Shown here: positions 36,811-49,700 of the stretch, in pieces
How the letters are laid out: each line of letters opens with the position of its first letter
Position numbering within the stretch: position 1 is the stretch's first letter
DNA from: Trema orientale
Taxonomy: Eukaryota; Streptophyta; Magnoliopsida; Rosales; Cannabaceae
Direction: 5' to 3'
Assembly: GCA_002914845.1 (NCBI GenBank)
Contig: JXTC01000001.1
Span: 3,683,355 to 3,747,354 of the forward strand
DNA: 64,000 bases
Notes under the pieces: model-generated
What the model was told of the DNA's origin: nothing
Databases searched by the model: none
Seen by the model: only the letters and a program-made list of their open reading frames with translations
Position numbers and translations under genes: made by a program

Positions 36811-37932
36811 AATGCCATAACCCTTCCATTTCCAACTTTCAATCTCCTCAGTTATTGTTTTGAATAGTAAGCTAAGTGAGATATTGCATTTTCTTTGTTA
36901 TGTTTAAAATTCATTGAGACAATGAGGCATGTTGACGAAATACGGTTTTTTTAAATACACTTTTAACTACTAGATGTAATAAAAAAGTTTATTCTTTAAT
37001 AAGTTGCTTCAATTGGTGGATTTAAGATCGATGAGGCAAAGATATATGAGAACTTGATAAATCTAGCATTTTTTTTTGCACAAATAATATTTTTAAGACT
37101 ATTTGTTGAGATGACTTTTTTATTAGTGTCATTAGATTTACAACATGTAGTCAACTATAGTAAAAGATATTGCAACTACTAGTTATATAACCCTAAAGAT
37201 ATAATCTTGAAAAATAGTCATAAAAATATTATTTTGGCCCAAAATATATTTTGTTTAAATGCAATAAATCAACCTAGTTAAGTGGTGGAAGTTAAAGTCA
37301 CATATAGCAAATTATAAAAATTATGGAGTCTAATAAAAATATCATCCATATGTTAAATTCCCATTTTTATAATTTTTTTTAATTCATGATTTGCTTATTA
37401 AATTTCAAAGACTTATGTATCACTTTGTTTGACATAGTGGATTTTTAGAGGGATGGAGAAGAATAGAGGGAGAATAGTGGAGGGAGAACAATAATTCTCT
37501 GTTTGGTACGAGGGGGAGAATAAAGAAGGAAAGTTGAGGGAAAAGGACTCTTCTAGGCCACCATGTCTCATCCTTCCAAAGTTAGAACTTAGAAGAATTA
37601 GAGAGAAGTTAAGGAGGAAAAAAATAATAATTGGCCACTTCCTTCTTCATGTTCTCTTTGTCTAAACTCTTCTTCCTCCTACCAAATATAACCTTATCGT
37701 TATCACATTTTTCCAACATGATAAAATTACAAATCATCTATTTTAAATATATTGAATCGTTTATATATATATATATATGTCTTTTATATGGAAAAATTGT
37801 TCAAAAATTGATTAAGTGCAAGGATAAGGAAATAAATTTTTTCCATCTAATAGGACTCGCATGCATTTTTTTTCATTAATTTTACCTTTTCGAAATATTT
37901 TCTCTCTTTTTAAATACCTATTTTTTCATTGG
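36811..37932. other. AT-rich intergenic DNA
   Basis: No gene or well-bounded repeat is visible. A short TA repeat lies at 37762-37779 and a purine-rich patch at 37450-37625. Confidence 0.4.
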
Positions 37933-38135
37933 ATAATACTAGGTGTACTAAAATTGTTACCAAATTTTTAATACCAACACATGTGGTATGTAAGTTTTCA
38001 TTATTCAATTGGTGTATTAGAACTTGCCATAAACAAATGAATCATATTCACCAATTAAATGATGTCAATTCACATGCCAAACCAAATGTGTTAGTATTAA
38101 AAATTTGGTACAAATTTTGGGACACCTACATTATT
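37933..38135. mobile_element. Foldback MITE, about 200 bp
   Basis: The left end (ATAATACTAGGTGTACTAAA...) and the reverse complement of the right end (AATAATGTAGGTGTCCCAAA...) continue together through TTGTACCAAATTTTTAATAC for more than 50 bases with few differences. The element abuts the Mutator-like MITE at 38141, whose target copy overlaps its right edge. Confidence 0.7.
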
Positions 38136-38140
38136 CTTTT

Positions 38141-38312
38141 GGGGAGGACTACAGTAGGGGCGCCCCTACGTAGGGCCACCCCTTATACACCGTTGGATGG
38201 GAATCTGTGCGGAATAACGAGAATCTGTGGGGAATCTATTTATACACAGATTCTCATCCAACGGTGTATAGACAGGGCCCTACGTAGGGACGCCCCTACT
38301 GTAGACGCGCCC
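38141..38312 (-). mobile_element. Mutator-like MITE, copy 2 (172 bp)
   Basis: The reverse complement of its right end reads GGGCGCGTCTACAGTAGGGG, identical to the left end of the copy at 23854. Total length is the same, 172 bp. The flanks TATTCTTTT (38132-38140) and TATTTTTTT (38313-38321) are a 9-bp duplication with one mismatch. Confidence 0.85.
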
Positions 38313-38990
38313 TATTTTTTTTTATTTTCTCCTCACCTTTTTCTTTCTTCTACTTTGGCTCGCAAATTCTTTTTCTTTTGCAAAAGAAGAGAAAAACACA
38401 ATTACACAAATAAAAAGAGTTTACACCACACAAAGAAAAGAACGGGGAGAAAAAGAAAAGAAAATTGTCGGGAGGGGCCATTGCGCAAAAACTCGGTAAT
38501 ACGACGGCGTCTTCTCTAATTAATATTTTCTTCCTTCATTCCCATCCAGCACTTCAATATTCCATTTCCGCGTGGGAGAGCTCTTCGTTCCCAAAAATTA
38601 TAACTATAGATCCATCCACCCTATCTGCACAATTATATTCAATTTCACCCCCAAAAGCTCCGGATACTCGTCTTCAAATCTGCGCGATCTCGATTCTCAA
38701 CCCAGATTTCAAGATTCCTTTTCACACTTCTGCAATTTCGCGCTATTTCTCTCGGCGAGAAGGTCCAATTCGCGGTTCTAGGGTTTCAGATCTCGTTCTT
38801 CTTGTTGGTAATTTGGTTCTTTTTCATTCCTATTTTTTGTTTTTCATAATCTTAAATTCATGATTGATATGGCATTGGGTGTGAATTTTTGTGTTTGTAG
38901 GATCGAGTAGGATTTTTTAAGGGTTTTTGTGTGATTTTCAGGTGGTTATGATATTGTAGGATTTGAATTCGGAAGTTTAGGGATTGGAAA
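38313..38990 (+). promoter_or_regulatory. Promoter and leader of the syntaxin gene
   Basis: The leader probably contains one intron: TTG|GTAATTT donor at 38818 and TTTTCAG|GTGG acceptor at 38941. Downstream of that acceptor a four-codon upstream ORF (ATG ATA TTG TAG, 38948-38959) precedes the main ATG at 38991. The promoter itself is squeezed against the MITE pair ending at 38312. No certain TATA box. Confidence 0.45.
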
Positions 38991-41513
38991 ATGCATATGA
39001 AAGCGGCGCAATCGTCGTTTCGGGATCGGACGCAGGAGTTTCAGAGCGTAGCGGAGAGGCTAAAGAAGTCGTTCTCGTCGGCCCCGGGTGCGAATGGGCC
39101 GAGTGGCCGTTCGAAGTCGGAGGAACAGCGATCTGCGATTGCGGTTCAGTCCGAGTTCAACCGGAGGGCTTCGAAAATCGGATATGGGATACATCAGACG
39201 TCGCAGAAACTTGCAAAGCTAGCTAAGTGTAAGACATTGAACCAGTCTAATTATAACCTTTTTTTCTTAGTGCTTATTTAATGCATTACGATCTGGAGTG
39301 TTTTCAAGATTAAGCCATCAATAAATTGCCGTTTGATTATATTGATCAAGTGTAGAAAAGATTCATTTGGTTGTTTTGTATTTTGTTTGGTATAAAACTT
39401 TGAGCCTTAGAAGACTTATGTAATTCTCAACCTGAATGACTGAGTTTAATTTACCATTACGATTAGCGGATTTCTATGTACTGTACTATACACTCTTAAT
39501 ATCTGGAATGGTAGTTCGAATTTTCTTGTCAGTTGGTTATAGGGTCTATTTAGATTTTTAAATTGGAAAAAGAGAAGTAAAAGTTGTAACTTATCATATT
39601 ACTTGGATAGTATAGTTCAAAGATTTTTAAAAGAACTTTTCAAGAATAAATGAGATTTTCTTTTAGAATAGCTTTTTAAGGTATTATTCATGTTTCCTTT
39701 TTCTAAATAGGAGTTCATATGGAAATGCGGAAGTTTCATTTGAACCCAAAAATAATTTCTCGGCCTCTTTGGAAGCCATGTTGGCCAGACTTCCTTTGGA
39801 AGAGGATCTAAAACCTAAAAGTTCTTTAAATATTTCATTCAAATTTCAAACAGGTCCAAAAGTTGCATTTTAGCTCAAGAAACCAAAGCCAACTTCTAAA
39901 AATTATGCCAAACATGCCTATCAGTTGTGCCCTACAAGACTATGATTCAACCGGAATGATCGAGTTTAATGTAATGATTAGCAGATTTTCTATGGACTAC
40001 ACACTCTTAATGTATGGAATGGTAGGTGGAATTATAATGTCAGTTGGTTTTAGGGTCTGTTTAGATTTTATACAGTAGAAAAGGAGAAGTAAAATTCGTA
40101 ATGTTTTAATCATATTGCTTGGATAGTATGGTTCAAAGGAGCTTTAAAGAGCATTTTGAAGATATGCGAATGAGGTTTTCTTTAAAATAGTAAAGCTGTA
40201 GTTGACATTTTCCTTTTCTAAATAGGGTTAAGTATGGAAATGAGAAAGTTTCATTTAAACCCGAAAAAACTTCCCGGCTTTTCGGAAGTGGGCCTGACTT
40301 CCTTCAAAGAGGTTCTAAAGCCTGAAAGCTCTTAATATTTCATCCAAACAGGTCCACAAGCTGCTTTTGAGCTCAAGGAACTAAAGCCAACTTCCAAAAA
40401 TTATGCAAAACAGGCCTATCTGTGTCCACTATGTTCTGATGGCCTGACATGTATCTGTTAAGAAAATTATTGTAAATATTGTGGTGAAGGATTTTGCTTG
40501 TTTGATTATCTCTGTTCATTTTTTTCTCCTTTTTTTTTTTATAAATTTATTTTCTATGCTTCTCTCTTAATTGTAGTGGCGAAGAGGACTTCAGTTTTTG
40601 ATGACCCCACGATGGAAATTCAGGAACTGACTGCAGTGATAAAGCAAGATATTACTGCACTGAATTCTGCCGTTGTAGACCTTCAGCTCCTCAGTAATTC
40701 CAGAAATGAGAATGGTAATATCTCCAGCGACACCACCAGCCATTCAACCACAGTTGTAGATGATCTGAAGAATCGTTTAATGAGCGCCACAAAAGAGTTC
40801 AAAGAAGTTCTCACAATGCGGACAGAGGTGGGGCCAAATGTTGTTTTATTCTTGCTTGTCCAATTAGGCTGGTGATCTGAGTTGGAAAATGTTTCATTAT
40901 TGTTGCTTCCACTTATACGGATTTATTTATACCCTGGGCTAATGCTATTTTATTATGTACTTGAAGAATTTGAAGGTTCATGAGAATAGAAGACAATTGT
41001 TTTCTTCTACTGCATCGAAGGATGCTGCAAATCCTTTTGTTCGTCAACGTCCACTAGCTTCTAGGTCGGCTGCTAGTACTTCGAATGCGCCTCCTCTTCC
41101 ATGGGCTAATGGATCATCTTCTTCTTCTCAGTTGTTCCCTGGGTAAGAGCTTGCCTGGATTTTTGTTTTTGTTTTTGTTGTGTTGCACCACTTGTATGAT
41201 TTTAATGGTAAACTATGCAGTGCTTTGAAAACACGATTTAATTTATCACGAAATAAATAGAATTGGAGGAACTATGTGAGGTTATCGATTGTTAGTTATA
41301 AATAACCTGCATATGAAACTGTGTGATTGCTATTATGTTTTACTTGTTCCCTTTTGCTGTTTGATTCATACTTGTTTAACTTGTTTGTAATTACTAGTTA
41401 GTGCCATTACAGCTAGCACACTATGAAGCTCCACATTCTTGCTTACTTCTCTCTCTCTCTCTCTCTCGGTCAAACATAACCTTTTACAATTATACTTTAG
41501 ACTTCTGAACTTT

Positions 41514-41556
<43 letters not shown>

Positions 41557-42829
41557 CAAACATAACCTTTTACAATTCTACTTTAGACTTCTGAACTTTT
41601 ACCTCTTGGCCTAACCACTGTGGACTCTCTCTCTCTCTCTCTCGGTCAAACATAACCTTTTACAATTATACTTTAGACTTTTGAACTTTTACCTCTTGGC
41701 CTAACCACTGTGGAGTCATGTCTTAACTATTGTATCAACCTCCCGTGAGATTAATGACTTTTGATGATGTAGTTAGTATCTACAACATTGCATTTATCAT
41801 TATTTTTCTAAACTTGCAGGAAGCAGGCAGATGGAGAGGGTCAACCGTTGTTGCAGCAGCAACAGAACCATCAACAGCAGCAACAGCAACTTGTTCCATT
41901 GCAAGACACTTACATGCAGAGCAGAGCTGAAGCTCTACAAAATATAGAGTCCACGATCCATGAGCTCGGCAATATCTTCAACCACCTCGCAACTCTGGTT
42001 TCCCAGCAGGGAGAAATAGCCATCAGGTTTCTCCCTTAAACTTGATATATTAACTAAATCTCGTGGATGAAGCTGAACACTATACATGAGTCCATAGTTA
42101 TCATTTTAGGTTCCAGGAGTTACGTACTTCTTACATGATGTTTTTACTGCATCTTTAGGCTATCAAATCTGACTAAAGACAGATTAGTCTTGCATGGGTA
42201 AATCTCGTTCTGTATATCTTTCTAAGATGTTGAAATACTGGAGTTTATATTGATAATTCATCCTCTCATATATCTACATAGAGAGATGGAAATTTGAAGT
42301 TAGCGCTTTTCAAATTTGGTGATGTGATGATAGCTTAATGTATAAGATAATTTTTGACATTCAGCTTCTACATTTATCTGCGAGGCTTCCTTTTTTCTTA
42401 GTTGTTCCCCTTTGATATTCTCTAGAATGTTGTCAACAAGTGCGACAGAAGTTTGGTGAAGATATTCTACAGCTCATTGTTAGTGGGAAAAAAATATCAG
42501 GACATGGAAAACCATCGTTCTTTTTGTTACTATAGAGCAATGATTTTTGCTCTGCGTGGGTGTACAAGTTATTTGGATAACTGTCTTATAGTGATGTCTG
42601 TTGTTCATGTGAATTTTGTTAGAATAGGAATCGGTCTTTAGATTTGATGTGGGTATATTTTCTTTTCAGGATTGATCAGAACACGGACGAGACACTGACC
42701 AATGTAGAGGGGGCACAAGGGCAACTACTCAAGTATTTGAATAGCATATCGTCTAATAGGTGGCTCATGATCAAGATATTCTTTGTTTTGATTTTTTTCC
42801 TCATGGTTTTCCTATTTTTTGTGGCCTAG
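38991..42829 (+). CDS. SYP32: Qa-SNARE syntaxin, SYP32 class (Golgi)
   Basis: Sed5/syntaxin-5-type t-SNARE for ER-Golgi and intra-Golgi membrane fusion. Exons 38991-39228, 40577-40827, 40967-41142, 41820-42026 and 42670-42829 fit in phase and give 343 residues, close to Arabidopsis SYP32. Two ATGs (38991 and 38997) open the frame; the first is taken. The N-terminal peptide FRDRTQEF (about 10-17) is the Sly1/SM-protein binding motif of this class. The Habc region includes KRTSVFDDPTMEIQELTAVI and VVDDLKNRLM. A Gln-rich linker at about 234-248 precedes the SNARE motif (about 253-313), whose central-layer glutamine is Q285 in LVSQQGE. The C-terminal anchor is residues 321-343 (RWLMIKIFFVLIFFLMVFLF and three more). 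Introns 1 and 3 hold tandem repeats. Confidence 0.95.
39405..40440 (+). repeat. Tandem duplication of about 515 bp in SYP32 intron 1
   Basis: About 39405-39925 and 39926-40440 are diverged direct copies. Shared landmarks are GAGTTTAAT, TACACACTCTTAAT, the word GTCAGTTGGTT followed by AGGGTCTRTTTAGATTTT, and near the end CCAACTTC(T/C)AAAAATTATGC. Each copy contains an internal element-like block from the AGGGTCT word to CATGCCTA/CAGGCCTA, which may be a MITE copied with it. Confidence 0.7.
41447..41725 (+). repeat. CT-microsatellite/minisatellite array in SYP32 intron 3
   Basis: Three CT runs, each followed by CGGTCAAACATAACCTTTTA and a CAATT(A/C)TACTTTAGACTT(C/T) TGAACTTTTACCTC block. Two of the three blocks extend into TTGGCCTAACCACTGTGGA. 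The array is head-to-tail. Confidence 0.9.
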
Positions 42830-44349
42830 TCATTTGGAAAACAGAATTGAAAAGGAAGGAATAACTGTTCTTTGTCCATTGATGATGATGATGACGACTA
42901 GCTATTTCTGCCCCTTTAATCTCCTTTGTTTATTTTGTTATAAGTTCGTGCGAACAGAGAGATGAGCACTAGTTTGCCTAATGTGATGTATGTACCGGTA
43001 CATGTAAGTGTAAAAGTTACTAAGAACAGTGTCGCAAGAACTTTTCTTTTATCGACTTTTGAGTATATATACATATTTAAATTTTCCCTGAAAGCTTTGG
43101 ATTTTCTTTGCTAGGCAGGATTTTGAAACGGACCAGGCTCTTTTTTTTTTTTATTTCCTTTCTTTTTTTTTTGCGGGGTGGGGTTGTGTTGGGGCTTTGG
43201 AGTAGTGTTAGTTTTCGATACAATTTATTTGTTGCTTGAGGCACTTTAGTTGTACTAGTTTGGGACACGTTCCTACAGCACTTGTGGCCATAAACAATGA
43301 TGTGTTTTTGTTTTTGTTTTTTGTTTTTTTTTTTTAAGAGTGGAATCATCTTTAGAATCTTGTTATCACTCTACGGATATTATTGTTTTCATTTGAATTT
43401 ATAAGTGGACAAGTTTTTTGAGTCAAGAAACTTGAATAAACAAACATATAAACTAATTAAGAACTCATATTATTGTTGTCCCTCAAAATAAAATATTTTT
43501 TTTAGGTATAGATCATGAAATATAATTTAAAGAATAAAAAATTTTATTTTAAAATATAGTTTGATATTTCATATATTAAATTGATGACAATTGACGAGCT
43601 CTACATATTAGAGTATGATTTAGTAAAAAGCCACAAAAATTATATAGGAATACATGATCAAGATATGCATAAAGTCTCAAATTATTAATCAAAAAAAAAA
43701 ATGTATACAAATCGTTGCAAATTAAATATTTCATTATCAATTATCACTATGCCTCAGACCACTAATATGGCAATATCATTGCTCGTATTCTTATTTGTGA
43801 GGGGGATAATATATATAAGTCTATATTAAAACTCATTAACAAATTATTCAGGAAAAAGTTAACAAACAAATAAGCTATATTTAACAAAATAAAAACTAAA
43901 TGAAGTATACCACATTTTGCACAAATTATAAAAAATAAATACATAATCCTTGCTTTGATGATGGAAAGAAACTATCGTTACGAAGAAACTGTATGAATAT
44001 GAGAAAAATATATCGGAAGTACATTTATACAGAGGAATAATATACACACATCGAATAACAACCAATCAATTTCTACTTTGTAGGCCGTGCTCTTACTATC
44101 AAATTTCTATCAAATACAAAGATCGATAAATAATATTGATAACCTAGTGATCCCTATGTATAGACATTGAATGGAGCTTCACATAAATCTCTATATATAC
44201 ATATCAATATTGAGGTTATAAAATACTAAAATGAAAATCTCCTTTTAGAATTTGTTTGGTTAGCATATCCAAAAAAGAAAAATAATAAATGATAATACCA
44301 AATAATAATAAATGATGATACATATTAAACATAAAATAAGAACACCTTT
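42830..44349. other. 3' region of SYP32 and AT-rich spacer
   Basis: The SYP32 3' UTR should end before about 43080. The remainder up to the retrotransposon is AT-rich with T runs at 43141-43170 and no supported gene. Confidence 0.45.
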
Positions 44350-46637
44350 TGTGACGCCCAAGATTCTCACATACATAATAAGCCAATAATAAACATATTC
44401 ATGTTGCATAATAGACATATCAAGCAATTAGTACCAATTTTATGATAAATTACTCATTCTGATTGTTAAATGCTTTGTATTATTGTACTAATGTTTGTGG
44501 AAGTGCTCCCATGCAGTGTAAAGGCTCAGTACCCTCAGAGNNNNNNNNNNNNNNNNNNNNNNNNNNNNNNNNNNNNNNNNNNNNNNNNNNNNNNNNNNNN
44601 NNNNNNNNNNNNNNNNNNNNNNNNNNNNNNNNNNNNNNNNNNNNNNNNNNNNNNNNNNNNNNNNNNNNNNNNNNNNNNNNNNNNNNNNNNNNNNNNNNNN
44701 NNNNNNNNNNNNNNNNNNNNNNNNNNNNNNNNNNNNNNNNNNNNNNNNNNNNNNNNNNNNNNNNNNNNNNNNNNNNNNNNNNNNNNNNNNNNNNNNNNNN
44801 NNNNNNNNNNNNNNNNNNNNNNNNNNNNNNNNNNNNNNNNNNNNNNNNNNNNNNNNNNNNNNNNNNNNNNNNNNNNNNNNNNNNNNNNNNNNNNNNNNNN
44901 NNNNNNNNNNNNNNNNNNNNNNNNNNNNNNNNNNNNNNNNNNNNNNNNNNNNNNNNNNNNNNNNNNNNNNNNNNNNNNNNNNNNNNNNNNNNNNNNNNNN
45001 NNNNNNNNNNNNNNNNNNNNNNNNNNNNNNNTAGTGTGTTTCCTTATTTCAGCTCTTAAGCCTAAGCTATTATTTGATGAATAATGGTCTTAGAAACCCT
45101 TATATATTGCTGGAAACATAAAATTTAAGTAGAAGATTAATGTTAAACCTAAAGCCCCAAAGTTTGCTATTTATAGAATTAGGTATTTCTATGTGTAGTA
45201 GATTAAGTTTTCTATAATTGTAATCTGATTTTTTTTAGACTTGGAATGTATATTTTATTGATCCTATTAGTTATTAGACTCTTTTGGTGGCTGGTTATGA
45301 TGGCACACAAGTGTAAAAGTGGTTCTAAACTTTGTTTAAACTGAAAAGAATTCAAGTGCCCTTAGGTTGTTCTAAATGATCCTCTTTGAGGTGTATATGT
45401 GGGAATTGGCTTGTGGGTTGTTATTGCAGGTCTTAAACCATGATTTTAATCATGTGGAAATATCCTAAAAATAGGGGAGGTACTATCCAAATATTTTTAA
45501 AACCAAATGGTACCGTTTAGAAGCAAATGGACTAGTTTTTATGAAAAGATGTGCCATTTTGGTTCATTTTGTGATTAGATTTCCTGATTTTGTGAAGTTG
45601 TGATTTATGCTTGTGGTAGCTTTCTTTAAGCATTTTACATTGTGGTAATCATTCTAGTAATGAAATTGATATCAGGTCTTCCACACACCTTACCACAGAG
45701 GATATTGATCCTTTTCACTATCTTTTCTGTCGGACACAAGGTAAGCAACGTTACACCTGCAATGTAAGAAATTATTTGTTCTGTTAACTTGTGGAATCCT
45801 TGAATTATATGAAAAGTTGTATTTGTTATTCTGTTATACCTAAAGCATAAATATCTAAATCTGTTATTCCGACATACACGAGGCATAAATATGTGGTGTA
45901 TTTATATTGCCTGACGAGTATTAGTGAATTGGGTGTGGTCGGCCAGCGCCCAATTATCTGGTTCCTTCTGGAACATTATCTGGTTCCTTCGGGGACATTA
46001 TTAGGTTCCTTCGGGGACATTATTAGGTTCCTTCGGGAACACTCTGATGGCGGTATGGGGAGGACTTCTGCAGTACACAGAGGGGTTTGAAATGTATTTG
46101 AGACTCGAGACCTCCATACGACGGCTTATGATTAGTTATTAGTTATCTGAGTGGCTCAGTATGCGATTCACGGTCTTGTCAGGCAATACAAAATACATAG
46201 GGATCCCAATCATACCATTATCTGTTTTCTAGAATATACACGTTGCATTTGCACTCGTTACTTACTGAGTTTTATACTCACCAACATTCTTACATTACAG
46301 ATGATATTGCTCATATGTGAGTTTAGAGGAGGAGCACCGACTTTCCAACCGCGGCTTGTGTATATGAGCATTTTGACGTTGTGGTTTCCTGATTGAGTAT
46401 TTTGTACCTATTTTGAGTGTGTGTATATTATATATATTTTTATGAGGGGTCCACTTTGGAAGTATGTATAAATTATACTATATGTAAAAATGAGTGGAGT
46501 TTTTCTTTCTCTCTCTAGAAAGTTAAAAGTTTTAATTTTCCCTTGTTTTATCAGTTCTAAGTCGAGTAACGTCTCCCGATCTCACTAAATATTTATACAA
46601 ATATCCTTACGTGCGTGTGTGGGATTGGGGGATATCA
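44350..46637 (+). repeat. Left LTR of the Ty3/Gypsy element (contains assembly gap)
   Basis: Begins TGTGACGCCC and ends GGATATCA, just before the primer-binding site. It aligns with 57274-60079 on both sides of the run of N. Hand comparison of 180 bases (46141-46320 against 59581-59760) shows 9 differences. It has a four-unit, roughly 23-bp repeat (TTCCTTCGGGGACATTATTA type) at 45957-46042. Confidence 0.9.
44541..45031. other. Assembly gap (491 N)
   Basis: The run of N sits inside the left LTR. In the right LTR the matching interval is 57465-58496, about 1032 bases, beginning in a GA repeat. The gap length is therefore probably not the true distance. Confidence 0.98.
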
Positions 46638-46641
46638 TAAT

Positions 46642-46654
46642 TGGTATCCGAGCT
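46642..46654 (+). promoter_or_regulatory. tRNA-Met primer-binding site
   Basis: TGGTATCCGAGCT lies four bases after the left LTR. It is one change from TGGTATCAGAGCT, the usual initiator-Met primer site of plant Ty3/Gypsy elements. Confidence 0.8.
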
Positions 46655-46798
46655 TATGTTTTAAAATGATTCTGAAGACCGCTTATATACACACGTCGGG
46701 AAGGAAAAGAAGCCTCACTTCTTTGTAAGTGTTTAATATGCTTTTTGATATCTGTTCAAATTTTTTTTATTGCATTCATATTCTGGTGATGATTATTA

Positions 46799-49700
46799 TT
46801 GGCTATAATTGGAACTATGGAATCTGGGTGTCAGGATATCAGTATGGTGACTACTCGGAGTCAAGATAATCTTGAGAGGGGTGCATCTTCTTTACAGGGT
46901 GGTAATCAGGTTGAACAGTTGGCTTCTTTGATACAAAATATTTTGGAGCAACGTATGAGACAAGAAAATCAACCTAACCCTCCACCACCACCACCTCAAC
47001 ATAGGCAAGATGCTGGTGAAAGTGCTGGGGAAAGATTCAGGAAACTTCAGCCTCCAACCTTTGATGGCGGGATTGATCCGATACAAGCAGAGCAGTGGAT
47101 TAGGACCACTGAGCGTATGCTGGCTTACGCCAAGGTTCTCGATGCAGATAAGGTTCCTTGTGCTAGTTTTATGCTGAGACACCATATTGAATATTGGTGG
47201 GACACTATGAGTACTATTCATGATATCACCACTATGACCTGGGAGAGGTTTAGAGAGTTGTTCTATGGAAAATACTTTACTGATGCCATGAGAGCCAGCA
47301 TAAGGGTTGAGTTTGCCAATCTAAAGCAGGATGAGATGTCTGTTGCCGAGTATATCCGCAAGTTTGATGAACTGTCACGTTATGCACCCCACATGGTTGC
47401 CACCAATAAGCTTAAGGTAGATTAATTTATGCAAGGTCTGAGAAAGACTATTATTAGAGATTTGAAATCTGGTGGAATGCGAGGTATACCATTTGCTCTG
47501 ATTGCAGACAGGGCACTAGATGCCGAGCAGGTAGAGAAAGATGTTCTGGATGAAGTAAAAATCAAGAGAGAAAGACATGCAAGAGAGATGCAAAGAGGTT
47601 TTAGACCTGATTTTCTAGTAGGAAGAGGACAAACTCAGCTTCAACGCCCTCAGGATATGAAAAGGAAGGGAGTTTTAGCTCAACAACCTCGACCTGATCA
47701 AGGTAAGCGTCCCAGAATTGACTAAGGGACCACTACTGCTGGTTTACAGCAGTGCAAACTCTGTGGTAAGAATCATATTAGAGAGTGTCGTAGAGCTGCA
47801 AAGTTATGTTTCAGATGCGGTAAAAGTGGTCATTTCATTAAAGATTACCTTGAAGCGGCAAGTGATCAGAAGAAACCTGGTGGTAGGCTGTACGCCATGA
47901 GTGAGACAGATACAGGACTTGAGACCGAGGCAGACCCATCTGTTATCACAGGTGAGATATTAATTTCTGGCATTATAGCTCATGCATTAATAGATTCAGG
48001 ATCCACGCATTCACATGCATCATTAACATTTGTGAGGAGATTGGGTCGTCCTACAGATCAAATGAGTACTCCATTTGGCACTACACTTCCATCTGGAGAG
48101 GTCATGTATTCAAATAAAATTTTGAGAGCCTGTCCTATTATGGTGGATGATAAAGAGTTATTTGTAGACTTAATTGTGCTTGAAATGGATGACTATGAAA
48201 TCATTTTGGGTATGGATTGGCTGTCAAAGTATTATGTTAAGATTGACTGTAAAAACAAAATAGTGATATTTCATCCTCCTAATGCTGATCAGTTCACACT
48301 TATAAGTACTCAGTATAAAACAAAGTTTCCTTTGATCTCAGCCATGAAAGCTCAGAAATTGTTAGGGAAAGGTGGTACAAGGTATTTGGCCAGTATTGTT
48401 GATACATCTGTGAAGTAGAAGTTGAGGCCAGAAGATATGCCAGTTGTGTAAGATTTTCTGGAATTGTTTCAAGAAGATTTACCAGGTTTGCCACCTGTAA
48501 GAGAAATTGATTTTGCTATTGATTTGGTACCAGGTACTGCACCTATTTCTAAGATACCCTATAGGATGGCCCCAGTAGAATTAAAGGAGTTAAAGACTCA
48601 GTTATAAGAATTGCTAGATAAAAGATTTGTACGTCCTAGCTTTTCACCGTGGGGTGTGCCAGTTCTGTTTGTGAAAAAGAAAGATGGCACTATGCGATTG
48701 TGTATTAACTATAGAGAGATTAACAAAGTGACTATTAAAAATAAGTATCCTTTACCTCGCATCGATGATTTGTTTGATCAACTATAGGGTGTTTCTGTGT
48801 TTTCAAAGATTGATTTGAGGTCTGGTTACCATCAGTTGAGAGTCAGGGAGGAAGATATTTCGAAGACTGCTTTTAGAACTTGGTATGGTCATTATGAGTT
48901 TCTAGTAATGCCATTTGGTCTAACCAATGCTCCAGCAGCATTTATGGATTTAATGAATAGAGTATTCAAAGAATTCTTAGACAAGTTCGTTATTGTGTTC
49001 ATTGATGACATTTTGGTGTACTCACGATCCAGAGAAGAGCATAGGGAACATTTAAGGATCACTCTACAAATACTGAAAGAGAAAGAGTTGTGTGCTAAAT
49101 TCAAGAAATATGAATTTTGGTTAGAAAAAGTATCGTTCCTTGGTCACATTGTCTTTCAGAATGGAATTTCTGTTGACCCAATCAAGGTTGAGGCAGTTAA
49201 TAATTGGTCTAGACCTACCAATATTACAGAGATCAGAAGTTTTCTAAGTTTGGCCGGTTACTATAGAAGATTTGTTGAAGGATTCTCTAAGATATCCATG
49301 CCACTTACACAATTGACCAGAAAGAGTTACAAGTTTATATGGACTGATGATTGTGAGAAGAGTTTTCAAGAATTGAAGCAAAGACTAATTTCAGCACCAG
49401 TCCTGACTATACCTTTAGGTACGAGGGGTTTGTTATTTATAGTGATGCTTCGAAACAAGGTCTGAGATGCGTCCTCATGCAAAATGGGAAGGTTATTGCT
49501 TATGCTTCAAGACAGCTAAAAGATTATGACCATAACTACCCTACTCATGATTTAGAACTGGCAGCAGTGGTATTTGCATTGAAGATTTAGCGACATTATC
49601 TATATGGTATACGTTGTGAAATCTTTACTGATCACAAAGTTTGAAGTACTTGTTCACTCAGAAAGAACTGAACATGAGACAAAGACGTTGGCTAGAATTG

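Noticed and set aside
43077..43349. Lys-rich open frame after SYP32
   Set aside because: Translation of T-rich/A-rich 3' flanking DNA; no gene signals.
44463..45084. Two long open frames of about 200 codons
   Set aside because: They exist only because they run through the assembly gap of N; there is no coding sequence.
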